NCBI RefSeq assembly: GCF_000023445.1
Contig: NC_012881.1
Location: 1,245,501-1,309,500 of the forward strand
Direction of reading: 5' to 3'
Source of the DNA: Maridesulfovibrio salexigens DSM 2638
GTDB taxonomy: Bacteria > Desulfobacterota > Desulfovibrionia > Desulfovibrionales > Desulfovibrionaceae
Length of the DNA: 64,000 nucleotides
The first letter of the stretch is position 1, and every line of letters starts with the position of its first letter. Below the pieces are notes generated by a model. The model did no database searches and had not been told where the DNA came from. It worked only from the letters and a program-made list of their open reading frames with translations. Below, one piece after another: positions 34,741 to 43,381 of this stretch. A program made the position numbers and the translations under genes.

Positions 34741-35934
34741 GTGAGCAAAAGTACCCTTGATGTAAAGGCGGGTGAAGAAATTCCAAAAATATTGGTGGTG
34801 GATGATTCTGCAACTATGAGGAATTTTTTGACCCGAGTGCTCGAAGGCGATTACGATGTTGAGACTGCCTCCGATGGGCTTGAATGTATTGCCCAGTATA
34901 TGAAAGTGAAGCCCAGTGTAATATTACTTGATTTGCTTATGCCGGGGATGGATGGTTTCGATGTTATTGATAAGATTAGAAATGTCATTAACGATCAGGA
35001 AGTTATCATCATTGTTCTTACGGGGCAGGATGAGCAGGAAATCAAAGCCCGGGCTCTTAATAGCGGAGCTAACGATTATCTGACGAAGCCATTTCATGTG
35101 GTTGAACTTAAGGCCAGGGTAGGGGTCGCTATCAGGCAGGTAATGCTTACCCGTCAGTTGCAGGCTGCGAACAAAAGCTTGCAGCGTGCCTACGATATTA
35201 TTGACGATGAAGTTAAACTTGTTGCCCGCTTGCAGGATAAACTTTTACCAACGGTTATCCCGGTCATTGAAGGTCTTGATATCAAGAGCATGTATCGTCC
35301 GTCAGGCCGTGCAAGCGGAGATTATTATGATGTTTTCGGTCTGAAGGATGGTGTGGTCCGGGTTATAATGGCCGATGTTTCAGGACATGGTCCGCAGGCG
35401 GCTTTCATTATGGCTATCGTACGCACTCTTTTTAAAGCTGATGGAGCAAACCACAATGATCTTGCAGAGAGCTTAAACCAAATCAACGAACATCTTCTCG
35501 ATCTCATTGGTAAAGACAGTTATTTTGTGACCTTGTTTGCTGCTGACATTGATTTCAATAAAGGTGTGATGAAATACATGAGTGCCGGGCATTGTCCCGC
35601 TCTGGCCATGCTGGATGGAGAAATGAGTGATCCGTTGGTAGCCGATGTTCCGCCTTTAGGTTTCTTTCCGGTGAACTGCGTTCTTTCTGAGTGTAGGTTT
35701 ACATCTTCCTTGCGGTTGTTTTTGTTTACCGACGGCTGTTATGAATGGCGTATGAATGATGACTTTTTCAGTCTTGAGCCTTTTGTGGAAATAGCAGAAG
35801 AATTGATGCTAAGTAACTCTCTGCATCTTGATTCCATTGAGGATATATTGGAAGAAAAGACCGGGGTTCGTCCTGTCTTTGATGACGATGTCACGGCGTT
35901 GTCGATAGATTGGTCCGGATCCGTAGTTGGCTGA
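34741..35934 (+). CDS. Response regulator with PP2C-type serine phosphatase output (RsbU-like)
   Basis: 397 residues from GTG 34741, preceded by GGAGG. The receiver domain (about 15-135) has VDDSATMRNFL, phospho-acceptor Asp in ILLDLLMPGMDGF, LTGQ and Lys in LTKPF. A helical linker leads to a SpoIIE/PPM domain (about 185-395) with the metal Asp residues in GRASGDYYDVF, ADVSGHGPQAAFIMA, SAGHCPALAM, LFTDGCYEWR and DDDVTALSI. Family members dephosphorylate anti-sigma-factor antagonists (STAS proteins). The receiver-STAS protein at 3358 is one imaginable partner, but nothing in the sequence proves that. Confidence 0.92.
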   Translation: MSKSTLDVKAGEEIPKILVVDDSATMRNFLTRVLEGDYDVETASDGLECIAQYMKVKPSVILLDLLMPGMDGFDVIDKIRNVINDQEVIIIVLTGQDEQEIKARALNSGANDYLTKPFHVVELKARVGVAIRQVMLTRQLQAANKSLQRAYDIIDDEVKLVARLQDKLLPTVIPVIEGLDIKSMYRPSGRASGDYYDVFGLKDGVVRVIMADVSGHGPQAAFIMAIVRTLFKADGANHNDLAESLNQINEHLLDLIGKDSYFVTLFAADIDFNKGVMKYMSAGHCPALAMLDGEMSDPLVADVPPLGFFPVNCVLSECRFTSSLRLFLFTDGCYEWRMNDDFFSLEPFVEIAEELMLSNSLHLDSIEDILEEKTGVRPVFDDDVTALSIDWSGSVVG

Positions 35935-35939
35935 TCTTG

Positions 35940-36794
35940 TTAAACTAATTTGTCTTTGACGAATTTGAAGGCTGTCCGGATCTCGTTGCGGTGTATGTAT
36001 GTCATTGCTATTAAGGCTAAAAAAACAATTGCGGCTGCTGTTTTACGGTGTTCCTCACTATCGGGCGTAAAGTCCAGCCATTTATTTATGATCGTTTTTT
36101 TCCTTTTCTGAGGTATGGCGGCCATGTCCAAATTGATTCTTTTGATTAAGTCTGGGTTATGCCTGCCCACAGTTGGGTAAAGATTTCTTGTGTATAGATC
36201 CTTAACGCATTTGAATGAATTCGCTATGCCCAGTTCGCTTAGCAGATAGATGGCTACAGGATAATCGGCTACAAAGGCTTTAACTCTTCCTTCCGCCGCT
36301 GCATTGAACATTTCTGCTGCAGAGTTGAAAAGCATTAACTTGGTATAAGGAAAATGTTCTTCCATGAAAATTTTTGAATAGTCAGCCTTGATTACACCGC
36401 AGCTTTGTCCATCTGCAATTTGGTCATTTACAATGATGTCCGGGGTTGTAAAAAGACTCCCTTTGATATGGAAGAGGTAGTCTCCGTAGAGCAGTTTCTT
36501 TGCGCGACTTTCTGAATAGAACATACCTCCATTGATATCTGCCTTGCCATTGACAGTCTCCTGTACGGCCTCTTTCCAAGGCTGAAGCTTGAATATTATT
36601 TCTACCTCTACCTGTTCAGACCATTCTTTCCAGAAATCAATGAGAACTCCATCCGGTTCACCTTCTTTGTTAATGAAAGCCAGAGGGGGCATGCTGGAAG
36701 AGTGGGTAATGATTAAAGGAGTAGATGCAGCAGCTATTGCAGGCAGCAGGATTAATATTGCGGCAATGAAGGAGAGTAGTATGGATTTATTCAT
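35940..36794 (-). CDS. Solute-binding protein of the SBP_bac_3 type with C-terminal membrane anchor
   Basis: 284 residues. The N-terminal signal peptide is cut near AIAAAS. The mature domain matches amino-acid-type binding proteins (LIITHSSSMPPLAFINKEGEPDGVLIDFWKEWSEQ, and later ADYPVAIYLLSELG). Unlike normal binding proteins it ends in a predicted membrane helix (about 252-268, TAAAIVFLALIAMTYI) and a short basic tail. This fits a kinase or cyclase sensor that lost its cytoplasmic output, or a receptor that signals through partners. It is read in the same direction as the flagellar operon and starts 150 bases after the fliI stop. Confidence 0.82.
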   Translation of the reverse strand: MNKSILLSFIAAILILLPAIAAASTPLIITHSSSMPPLAFINKEGEPDGVLIDFWKEWSEQVEVEIIFKLQPWKEAVQETVNGKADINGGMFYSESRAKKLLYGDYLFHIKGSLFTTPDIIVNDQIADGQSCGVIKADYSKIFMEEHFPYTKLMLFNSAAEMFNAAAEGRVKAFVADYPVAIYLLSELGIANSFKCVKDLYTRNLYPTVGRHNPDLIKRINLDMAAIPQKRKKTIINKWLDFTPDSEEHRKTAAAIVFLALIAMTYIHRNEIRTAFKFVKDKLV

Positions 36795-36944
36795 TTTTAT
36801 GCCGAGGCGTTTTTTAGGTAGTAGTGCTACTTCAAAAATCGATTATTAGCAGTAAACGACAGTTTAATCCACGACAAAGTCAATAGGTCTAGACTGGCAT
36901 AAATCAGGTGTACTTAAGGATGTTTTGTGGCTGGTAGAATCTTG

Positions 36945-38258
36945 TTAACTAGCTGCTGCAAGTTCCATCAGTTTAGCAAAGCTTTCGTCAATCGTCTGTT
37001 TGTCTTCAACAAGCTGTTGCAGGAATCCATTGATCGCCGGGACCATTTTTATAGCAGTGTCAATTTCCGGGTTTGCACCTTTCTGGTAGGCACCGATATT
37101 GACCATGTCTTCCACTTTACGGAAAGTAGCCAACTGGCCGAGGACCTTACGTCCGGCAGCAACAATGTCGTTTTGAACAATGTCTCCGCGAACACGACTG
37201 ACACTTTTAAGAACATCGATGCAAGGGTAGTGCCCTTGGTCGGCAAGGTCGCGAGTGAGCACGATGTGACCGTCAAGAATAGAACGTACAGCATCGGCAA
37301 TGGGTTCGGTGAAGTCATCACCATCAACAAGTACTGTGTAGACCCCGGTTATGGAACCGTTTGGGTTTTTACCTGCGCGCTCCAGAAGTTTAGGCAGCTG
37401 TGCGAAAACTGAAGGAGTGTACCCCCCACGTGTCGGCGGTTCACCTGCTGCAAGACCTACCTCACGACCGGCCATGGCAAAGCGGGTAACTGAATCCATC
37501 ATTAAGAGCACATCTTTATTCAAATCCCGGAAATATTCGGCAATGGCGGTGGCGGTATAGGCCGCACGCAGACGGATAAGCGGACTTTTGTCCGAGGTGG
37601 CGATAACCAGCACAGAACGGGCGAGTCCTTCCGGTCCTAAATCGCGTTCTATAAATTCCACAACCTCACGACCACGCTCACCGATCAGGGCGATGACGTT
37701 GATGTCAGCTACTGTGTAACGGGCCATCATGGAGAGTAGTGTCGATTTACCGACACCGGAGCCGGCCATAATACCCATGCGCTGACCCTTGCCCAGTGTC
37801 AGCAAGCCGTTGATGGCTTTAACACCAACATCGAGCGGTTCATTGATACGCGGGCGTTCCAGCGGGTTGGGTGGGTCGCGATGCAGGGGATTGTAAGCAT
37901 CGGGAATGATCGGCCCTTTGCCGTCAATTGGTTCGCCAAATGCGTCTACAGCTCGTCCCAGCAGGTTCATGCCTACAGGGACTTTGGGAGGTGTTTTGGA
38001 GTTCTCAATCAGACTTCCGGGGCTGATGCCATGCATTTCTCCGTAAGGCATGAACAAGCAGGCTCCATCCCGGAAACCGACTACCTCGGCAGCGATGGGG
38101 GATTCTGCTTCTTCGGGAATGAGTTGGCAGACTGATCCTAAGGGGGCCTTGATGCCTTTACCTTCGGCAATTAAGCCTACAACCTTGCTGACCCGGCCGT
38201 AGCTGCGGCAGGGGTCCAGTGCGGAGAGGAGTTGAGTGCAGCCTTTCATGTCGGCCAT
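36945..38258 (-). CDS. fliI: Flagellum-specific ATPase FliI
   Basis: 437 residues, normal length. Walker A is GIMAGSGVGKSTLLSMMARYT near 165, Walker B LLMMDSVTRFAMAGREVGLAAGEPPTRGGY near 250. These are diagnostic of the F1-beta-like type III export ATPases. FliI drives substrate unfolding and release at the flagellar export gate, with FliH as its stator. It begins two bases after the fliH stop. No recognisable fliJ follows; the next minus-strand gene is the anchored binding protein. Confidence 0.97.
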   Translation of the reverse strand: MADMKGCTQLLSALDPCRSYGRVSKVVGLIAEGKGIKAPLGSVCQLIPEEAESPIAAEVVGFRDGACLFMPYGEMHGISPGSLIENSKTPPKVPVGMNLLGRAVDAFGEPIDGKGPIIPDAYNPLHRDPPNPLERPRINEPLDVGVKAINGLLTLGKGQRMGIMAGSGVGKSTLLSMMARYTVADINVIALIGERGREVVEFIERDLGPEGLARSVLVIATSDKSPLIRLRAAYTATAIAEYFRDLNKDVLLMMDSVTRFAMAGREVGLAAGEPPTRGGYTPSVFAQLPKLLERAGKNPNGSITGVYTVLVDGDDFTEPIADAVRSILDGHIVLTRDLADQGHYPCIDVLKSVSRVRGDIVQNDIVAAGRKVLGQLATFRKVEDMVNIGAYQKGANPEIDTAIKMVPAINGFLQQLVEDKQTIDESFAKLMELAAAS

Positions 38259-38260
38259 GA

Positions 38261-38998
38261 CTATTCTCCTGTTCCTGGCGTGAGTTGTCCGAGAATTTCC
38301 TGAACGCCTTCCCAGCGGGAAGTCACCGTGTTTTCGATCATAGCATCGGCGGCTTCAACAATTACACCGCCATTGTCGATGGCAGGATCAGCTTTAATCC
38401 GCCACTTGGCGAGGTCGGGATGTTCAGTTCGAGCCTGTTCCAGCAGGGGACCGATGATTTCACTGTCAGCAGGTGAGACCTTAATTACAAGCTGTGTCAT
38501 GGAATCAATGCGGTTCAGGGCATCATCCAGCAAGGATGCAAGAATTTCCTGTCTGCGGGTTTCCATTTCTACGGCCAGTGTCTTTTCAATGACCATGAAG
38601 ATCAGTGATATGGCATCAGCTGACTGAGCCATCATGACATTGTGTGATTGGTCCTGAATGTTTTGCAGGGTTTGAGCAACATTCTGGCTGAAGCCTATCA
38701 AATGCTGTTCAGCTTCCTGCGCAGCCTGTTGCTGGCCTGCTGCGTAACCTTCGGCTTGAGCATTGGCACGGATCTGTTCCGCCTCAGCCATGGCCTTGGC
38801 AATAATTTCCTTGGCCATGTTCTGAGCTTTGGCTTTGACCCGCTCATAATATTCGCGGTCAGTGTCTTCGTTCCAGGTCGGCTTCTTCTTGCCTTCCATT
38901 TCCTGTATAGTCATCTCTTGAGTCTTGTTGTTGGAATCAAGACCCATGATAACCCTACCGGTGTAGAACTTATTGTCTTCAGTCTTAGACAAAGACAT
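38261..38998 (-). CDS. fliH: Flagellar export stator protein FliH
   Basis: 245 residues. A central Ala/Glu/Gln-rich coiled coil (about 50-125: AKEIIAKAMAEAEQIRANAQAEGYAAGQQQ) and a C-terminal V-ATPase-E-like part (VIVEAADAMIENTVTSRWEGV) are typical of FliH. The protein regulates and anchors the FliI ATPase at the C ring. The start overlaps the end of fliG by 14 bp, and the stop is two bases before fliI. Confidence 0.93.
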   Translation of the reverse strand: MSLSKTEDNKFYTGRVIMGLDSNNKTQEMTIQEMEGKKKPTWNEDTDREYYERVKAKAQNMAKEIIAKAMAEAEQIRANAQAEGYAAGQQQAAQEAEQHLIGFSQNVAQTLQNIQDQSHNVMMAQSADAISLIFMVIEKTLAVEMETRRQEILASLLDDALNRIDSMTQLVIKVSPADSEIIGPLLEQARTEHPDLAKWRIKADPAIDNGGVIVEAADAMIENTVTSRWEGVQEILGQLTPGTGE

Positions 38999-39986
38999 CT
39001 CCTGAACCTCTGCTGATCATAATCCGGCCCTCGTCTTCGAGGCGGCGGATGTTCTTAACAATATTCTGCTGTGCAGCTTCCACATCGGAGAGCTTTACAG
39101 GTCCCATGATTTCGAGGTCTTCGCGGATCATATTGGAAGCACGCTCGGACATGTTCTTGAAGAAGAGCTCCTGTAAATCGTCGGAGGCACCCTTGAGTGC
39201 GGTGGTGAGCTCTTCGTTTGAAACTTCCTTGAGCAGTTCGCGGATCGCGCGGTCGTCCAGTCCCTTGATGTCTTCGAAAACGAACATGAGGTTCCTGATT
39301 TCTTCGGCCATCTGGGTGGATTCTTCCTCGATTTCTGAAAGAACTTCCTCTTCGGTGGAGCGGTCTACGGCGTTGAGGATTTCTGCTACTGCGGGTACGC
39401 CGCCCACTTTCTTGCCTTCCTTGCCGCCCATGGCGATCAGCTGGCTTTGCAGCACCCGATCAACTTCCATGAGCATTTCTTCTGCAACAGCTTCAAGCTT
39501 GGCAAGTCTCATAAGCACTTCGGCTCTTACGCCGCCGGGCAGGTTGGATATAAGGTCCGCTGCCTGATCCGGGTGCAGATGCCCGATAATAAGGGCCAGT
39601 GTCTGCGGGTGCTCGTTTCTGAGAATCTGAGCCAGAATCTTGGGGCTGACGTTCTGGAGTTCCTGAAACGGAGCAGGCCCGCTTTCAAGGTCGAGCTTAT
39701 CCAGAATGTATTTTGCGGTTTCCTCATCAAGGGATTTGCTGAGCAGTCTTTTGACCTGATCGGCTCCGCCCATGAGGAGCTCAGCTCCATATGCCAGAGT
39801 TTCATTAAACTCTTTGAGTACTTCCAAAACCTGTTCTTTAGGGACTGAATCCATCTCCAGCATGGCTCTTGACACGTCGGCAATTTCCTGACGGTTCATG
39901 CGTTTGAAGGTTTCAGCGGTAAACTTGTCCCCAAGGGCAAGAAGTACAATCGCTGTTTTTTGATTACCGGTGAACGGCGTAGACAA
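38985..39986 (-). CDS. fliG: Flagellar motor switch protein FliG
   Basis: 333 residues, full length. The N-terminal domain (FTGNQKTAIVLLALG) binds FliF. The middle domain carries the HPQTLALIIGHLHPDQAADLI EHPQ-like motif (NEHPQ). The C-terminal torque domain has FVFEDIKGLDDRAIRELLKEV with the conserved charged residues that face MotA. It follows fliF by one base and overlaps fliH. Confidence 0.97.
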   Translation of the reverse strand: MSTPFTGNQKTAIVLLALGDKFTAETFKRMNRQEIADVSRAMLEMDSVPKEQVLEVLKEFNETLAYGAELLMGGADQVKRLLSKSLDEETAKYILDKLDLESGPAPFQELQNVSPKILAQILRNEHPQTLALIIGHLHPDQAADLISNLPGGVRAEVLMRLAKLEAVAEEMLMEVDRVLQSQLIAMGGKEGKKVGGVPAVAEILNAVDRSTEEEVLSEIEEESTQMAEEIRNLMFVFEDIKGLDDRAIRELLKEVSNEELTTALKGASDDLQELFFKNMSERASNMIREDLEIMGPVKLSDVEAAQQNIVKNIRRLEDEGRIMISRGSGDVFV

Positions 39987-39987
39987 T

Positions 39988-41592
39988 TTAAGCTGCCTCC
40001 TGCTTCAGCCAGCTCTTCAGCACCTGCACAGCCTGATCCATGTTCTTTTCCGAGAGTTGCAGAGCCTGAGCCTTGGCGTTCTCCAGTCTACGTGCCGTAT
40101 CAAGAGCCTCTTCGTCAAGATCACTTTCATCAATTGCGAGTCTTTCTCCTGCTTCAGGCAGACCTGCAACTTCATCAATTTCTTCTTCAGCCACACGGGG
40201 CTTGATCAGGGCCATGATTACCGGGCGTACAACCAGGATCAGGAAGAGGAAGATCAACAGGCCGTTAAGGAAAGGCTTACCAAGGCGTTGTGCGTATTCA
40301 AGCATGGTGCGCATGAGACCTTCATCGCCGAACATATCCTGCATGCCGAAGGACATATTGGAGACCTCAACGATGTCACCGCGTACTTCGTCATAGCCTA
40401 CAGCTGAGCTGACCAGTTCCCGGATGCGCTGCATTTCTTCTTCAGAGCGGGGTACGTAGGTCATTTCGCCTGTGTCAGGATTTTTAGTGTAAGTTCCGTC
40501 AACAATAACCGCTACGCTAAGGCGTTTGAGTTCTCCGACGGGAACTATGATCTGCTGTTCTTCTTTGTTGATTTCATAGTTGGTGGTACGGGTTTCACGA
40601 GCTGAATCCTGAGTGGTCGCTGTTCCGGTGAAACCGTCACCCCTGAAGTTTGCTTCGGGTACGCCGCCGTCAACGTTAGCGGTTCCACGGGTAGTTTCTT
40701 CGCTGGTCTGTTCAGAACGCGCAACCTGACCGTCAGGGTCGTATGCTTCTGTCTTGATGGTGCGCTGTCTGAAGTCGAGATCCGCGTTGACTTTTGCAAT
40801 TACTTTGTCCGGGCCGACGATGGGCATGAGCAGGCGCTGGATGCGCTGCTCGATCTTGGATTCAAGGCCGGATTTGTATTCGAGCTGGCTGTTGGTGATG
40901 TTCAGTCCCAGACCGCCGTCATCTTCAGGCTGGTAAAGTACCTGACCACGCATATCAGTAATAGTGACATGTTCCGGCTTCAAGCCTTCAACAGACATTA
41001 CTACAAGGTTAAGAACACCTTTAATCTGCTTGTCTGCCAGTTTTTCGCCGTCTTTGAGCTTAAGTACTACGGAAGCAGAAGGATCAACCTGTTCTTCAAT
41101 AAAAAGGGATTTCGCAGGCAGTACCAGATGGACTCTGGCGCGTTCAACCTGTGGGAATTCGCTGATTGTTCTGGCCAGTTCACCCTGAAGGGCTCGCTGG
41201 TAGTTGATTCGCTGGATGAAGTCTGTCTGTCCGATCTGGACTTCATCGAAAATTTCATAACCGATTCCCTGCCCGTGCAGAGCTCCTTCTCCGGCAATTT
41301 TCAGACGCAGGTCGTACACCTTGTCTGCAGGAACCAAAATGGTAGAGCCGTTATCCTGAATTTTGTAGGGCTCTTTGGTGGATTGCAGGATGGAAACAAC
41401 ACGGGAAGCATCTTCAGCATACAGCTTGGTGTAGAGAACACGGTATTCTGTCTGGTTGAGCCAGAAAACCATGAGGATGAAGGCAATTACGACTGTGGCC
41501 GCTAGCCCACCGATCATAATTCTCTGCGAAACAGTTCGGTCGGACCAGAAGGTCTGAAATTTACCCAGATACTCAACGATGAAATTTGGCAT
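39988..41592 (-). CDS. fliF: Flagellar MS-ring protein FliF
   Basis: 534 residues. Membrane segments lie near 24-44 and near 440-460. Between them is the YscJ/FliF secretory domain (VLYTKLYAEDASRVVSILQSTKEPYKI and ERARVHLVLPAKSLFIEEQVDPSASVVLKL), followed by the FliF C-terminal beta-collar region. The last 30 residues (AQALQLSEKNMDQAVQVLKSWL) are the FliG-binding tail. The ATG follows CAGGAG. A strong stem-loop lies upstream, between it and fliE. Confidence 0.97.
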   Translation of the reverse strand: MPNFIVEYLGKFQTFWSDRTVSQRIMIGGLAATVVIAFILMVFWLNQTEYRVLYTKLYAEDASRVVSILQSTKEPYKIQDNGSTILVPADKVYDLRLKIAGEGALHGQGIGYEIFDEVQIGQTDFIQRINYQRALQGELARTISEFPQVERARVHLVLPAKSLFIEEQVDPSASVVLKLKDGEKLADKQIKGVLNLVVMSVEGLKPEHVTITDMRGQVLYQPEDDGGLGLNITNSQLEYKSGLESKIEQRIQRLLMPIVGPDKVIAKVNADLDFRQRTIKTEAYDPDGQVARSEQTSEETTRGTANVDGGVPEANFRGDGFTGTATTQDSARETRTTNYEINKEEQQIIVPVGELKRLSVAVIVDGTYTKNPDTGEMTYVPRSEEEMQRIRELVSSAVGYDEVRGDIVEVSNMSFGMQDMFGDEGLMRTMLEYAQRLGKPFLNGLLIFLFLILVVRPVIMALIKPRVAEEEIDEVAGLPEAGERLAIDESDLDEEALDTARRLENAKAQALQLSEKNMDQAVQVLKSWLKQEAA

Positions 41593-41750
41593 ACTTAAAC
41601 TCCTGACGATTTTTCATTTGTTTAAGCAAATGGTGGGCCATTGCAAGAAATGGTATTTATATAAGCCGTTTACGTAGTGTTTTTTTGTTGAGACTAAGTG
41701 GTTGGTGAGCGAAGATGACAAAATAATGTCAATGTGGATGATATATGAAA

Positions 41751-41789
41751 GCTACCACGAAACCCCTCGTAGCAGGGGCTCGTGGTAGC
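41751..41789 (-). other. Strong two-part stem-loop between fliE and fliF
   Basis: GCTACCACGA (41751-41760) pairs perfectly with TCGTGGTAGC (41780-41789), and CCCCT/AGGGG form an inner stem around CGTAGC. On the operon strand only a short T-run follows (TTTCAT). It is therefore more likely an attenuator, a mRNA stabiliser or a processing site than a full terminator, since fliF and downstream genes need read-through. Confidence 0.75.
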
Positions 41790-41828
41790 AATATTTGCAA
41801 GACAGATAAAGGAGCGGTTCTGTCAGAA

Positions 41829-42155
41829 TTAGAAAGGCATTTTCATGACTTCCTGGTACGCAGTCATAACTTTGGTGCGTACAGTGCTGGTCATGGTCAT
41901 GGCAACGCTGGCTTTTTGTAATGAAATCATCAATTCGTGAACATTCTGGGTTTTGCCGGAAGCGAATTCTTCTATCATCTGTTTTTTCTGGCCCTGAAGT
42001 TCGTTAACACCTTTAATTGAGTCAGTCAGGGTTTCGGAAAAAGAGTTCGGCTCGGCCTTGTTAAGGTCCATGGTCTTGTCGAACTTTTTGTCAAACTTCT
42101 GCTGGTTCTGGATGGCATTGGTGTATGCCTGCATTGCTACGTTTCTAATAGACAT
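41829..42155 (-). CDS. fliE: Flagellar hook-basal body protein FliE
   Basis: 108 residues. The C-terminal half has the FliE signature: KTQNVHELMISLQKASVAMTMTSTVRTKVMTAYQEVMKMPF. FliE links the MS ring to the proximal rod. It lies 53 bases after flgC and precedes fliF in the standard order. Confidence 0.95.
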   Translation of the reverse strand: MSIRNVAMQAYTNAIQNQQKFDKKFDKTMDLNKAEPNSFSETLTDSIKGVNELQGQKKQMIEEFASGKTQNVHELMISLQKASVAMTMTSTVRTKVMTAYQEVMKMPF

Positions 42156-42208
42156 GTTTTGCTCCTTTTTCGAAAGTCGGAAATCCGTCGTTCAGGGTCA
42201 GCCGTTTA

Positions 42209-42652
42209 TTACTGGCCCATTCCAATTCTCAATGCACGGTTGAACATCCGTTTGGCAGAGTCCACTGCCTGCGCATTGGCTTCGTACGATCTGCTGATGG
42301 TGATCATGTTGACCATCTCTTCAACCACGTTGATGTCCGGATATCTGACGATTCCCTTTTTATCTGCATCAGGGTGGTTGGGCTCATAAACCTCTTTAAA
42401 GGGACGGGTGTCGGAGACGATGCCTCGGACAGTTACGCCCCGCAGCTGCTGGTTAAGCTGCTGGTTCATGGCGGTTTCGAAAGGTGAGAGAACAGGGCTT
42501 GACTCCATGGAAACACTTTTGCGGCGGTAGGGACCGCCTTCGGCTGTACGTGTTGTCTTGGCGTTTGCCATGTTCATGGACACAACGTTCAGATACTCCC
42601 TTTGGGCTTTGAGACCCGAAGCTCCGATATCAAGTGCTGTGAAGAAGTTCAT
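42209..42652 (-). CDS. flgC: Flagellar proximal rod protein FlgC
   Basis: 147 residues. The N-terminal rod motif GASGLKAQREYLNVVSMNMANAKTTRT and the C-terminal motif EEMVNMITISRSYEANAQAV are those of FlgC. It is exported through the flagellar type III system. The start overlaps the flgB stop by one base. Confidence 0.96.
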   Translation of the reverse strand: MNFFTALDIGASGLKAQREYLNVVSMNMANAKTTRTAEGGPYRRKSVSMESSPVLSPFETAMNQQLNQQLRGVTVRGIVSDTRPFKEVYEPNHPDADKKGIVRYPDINVVEEMVNMITISRSYEANAQAVDSAKRMFNRALRIGMGQ

Positions 42653-43062
42653 TACCTAGCTCCTTCCTGAATGATTTTGGTCATTCCCTGAAAATTTTTC
42701 CCAATAACCTGAGAGAGGGCATTGTAGTAAAGAGTGTTCTTGGCCATGGTGACCATCTCTTTATCCATGTCGACACGGTTTTCACCGTGAATGACTCTGG
42801 GTTCGAACTTTGAAATAGTATCCCCTTCAAATTTGTTTGCATCAAAAGCTGTGGGGATATGCATCTTGCTGGTTCTGGTCATTTTTCCCTTCGCATCAAG
42901 GTTCATGGCTTTCTGAAGGTCTTCTTCAAATTCAAGGCGTTTTTCCTTGTAGCCGGGGGTGTTGACGTTAGCCAGATTGGAGGAGACAAGGTTTTGACGC
43001 TGCAATCTCAGGTCGAGTACTTTGCCTGTCAATTGGATGTGGCTTCCGAAAAGTCCTTTCAT
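42652..43062 (-). CDS. flgB: Flagellar proximal rod protein FlgB
   Basis: 136 residues from ATG 43062, which has AGGAGG eight bases upstream; an in-frame start at 43113 would add residues lacking a ribosome site. The rod motif is LRLQRQNLVSSNLANVNTPGYKEKRLEFEEDL, and the C-terminal coil is VTMAKNTLYYNALSQVIG. It is the first gene of the seven-gene basal-body operon and has a sigma-54-like promoter about 80 bases upstream. Confidence 0.96.
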   Translation of the reverse strand: MKGLFGSHIQLTGKVLDLRLQRQNLVSSNLANVNTPGYKEKRLEFEEDLQKAMNLDAKGKMTRTSKMHIPTAFDANKFEGDTISKFEPRVIHGENRVDMDKEMVTMAKNTLYYNALSQVIGKNFQGMTKIIQEGAR

Positions 43063-43140
43063 GTTTATATCCTCCTGCAAAAAATTCCCGGTTCCCATCT
43101 GGGGCGGAAACAATTGATGATTTTCATTTGATTTGTTGTT

Positions 43141-43156
43141 AGCAAAAGGTGTTCCA
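43141..43156 (-). promoter_or_regulatory. Sigma-54-type promoter of the flgB operon
   Basis: On the minus strand TGGAAC-ACCTT-TTGCT keeps the essential GG and GC exactly ten bases apart and differs from TGGCAC-N5-TTGCW at one position. Transcription would start near 43130, about 70 bases before flgB. RpoN control of basal-body genes is common in flagellated proteobacteria. Confidence 0.7.
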
Positions 43157-43283
43157 TTCCTGTAAGTAGTTGGTTTGTGTAGCTTAAATTTGAGTTTTAG
43201 CCTGTCTGCGCGAGTGGGTGTCGGAAATCGGGCACGTAAGAATTGCTTTCTTCTATATAATGTAGTGATGCTGCTTTACGTTT

Positions 43284-43298
43284 TGGCACGGGGTGTGC
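43284..43298 (+). promoter_or_regulatory. Sigma-54-type promoter of the TPR gene
   Basis: TGGCAC-GGGGT-GTGC has a perfect -24 box and a -12 box with one change, with GG and GC ten bases apart. It faces away from flgB; the predicted start near 43310 lies 70 bases before the ATG at 43382. Confidence 0.72.
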
Positions 43299-43381
43299 AT
43301 TAAGTTTGGCAGGCCCCGAGGGGTCGAAAAAAATGCCGCTTTGGATTGTCTTGCGGTAAATAAAATTTCCGGAGGGGAATT

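Noticed and set aside
36795-36944. fliJ downstream of fliI
   Set aside because: The gap is only 150 bases and has no suitable frame; FliJ is poorly conserved and may be encoded elsewhere.
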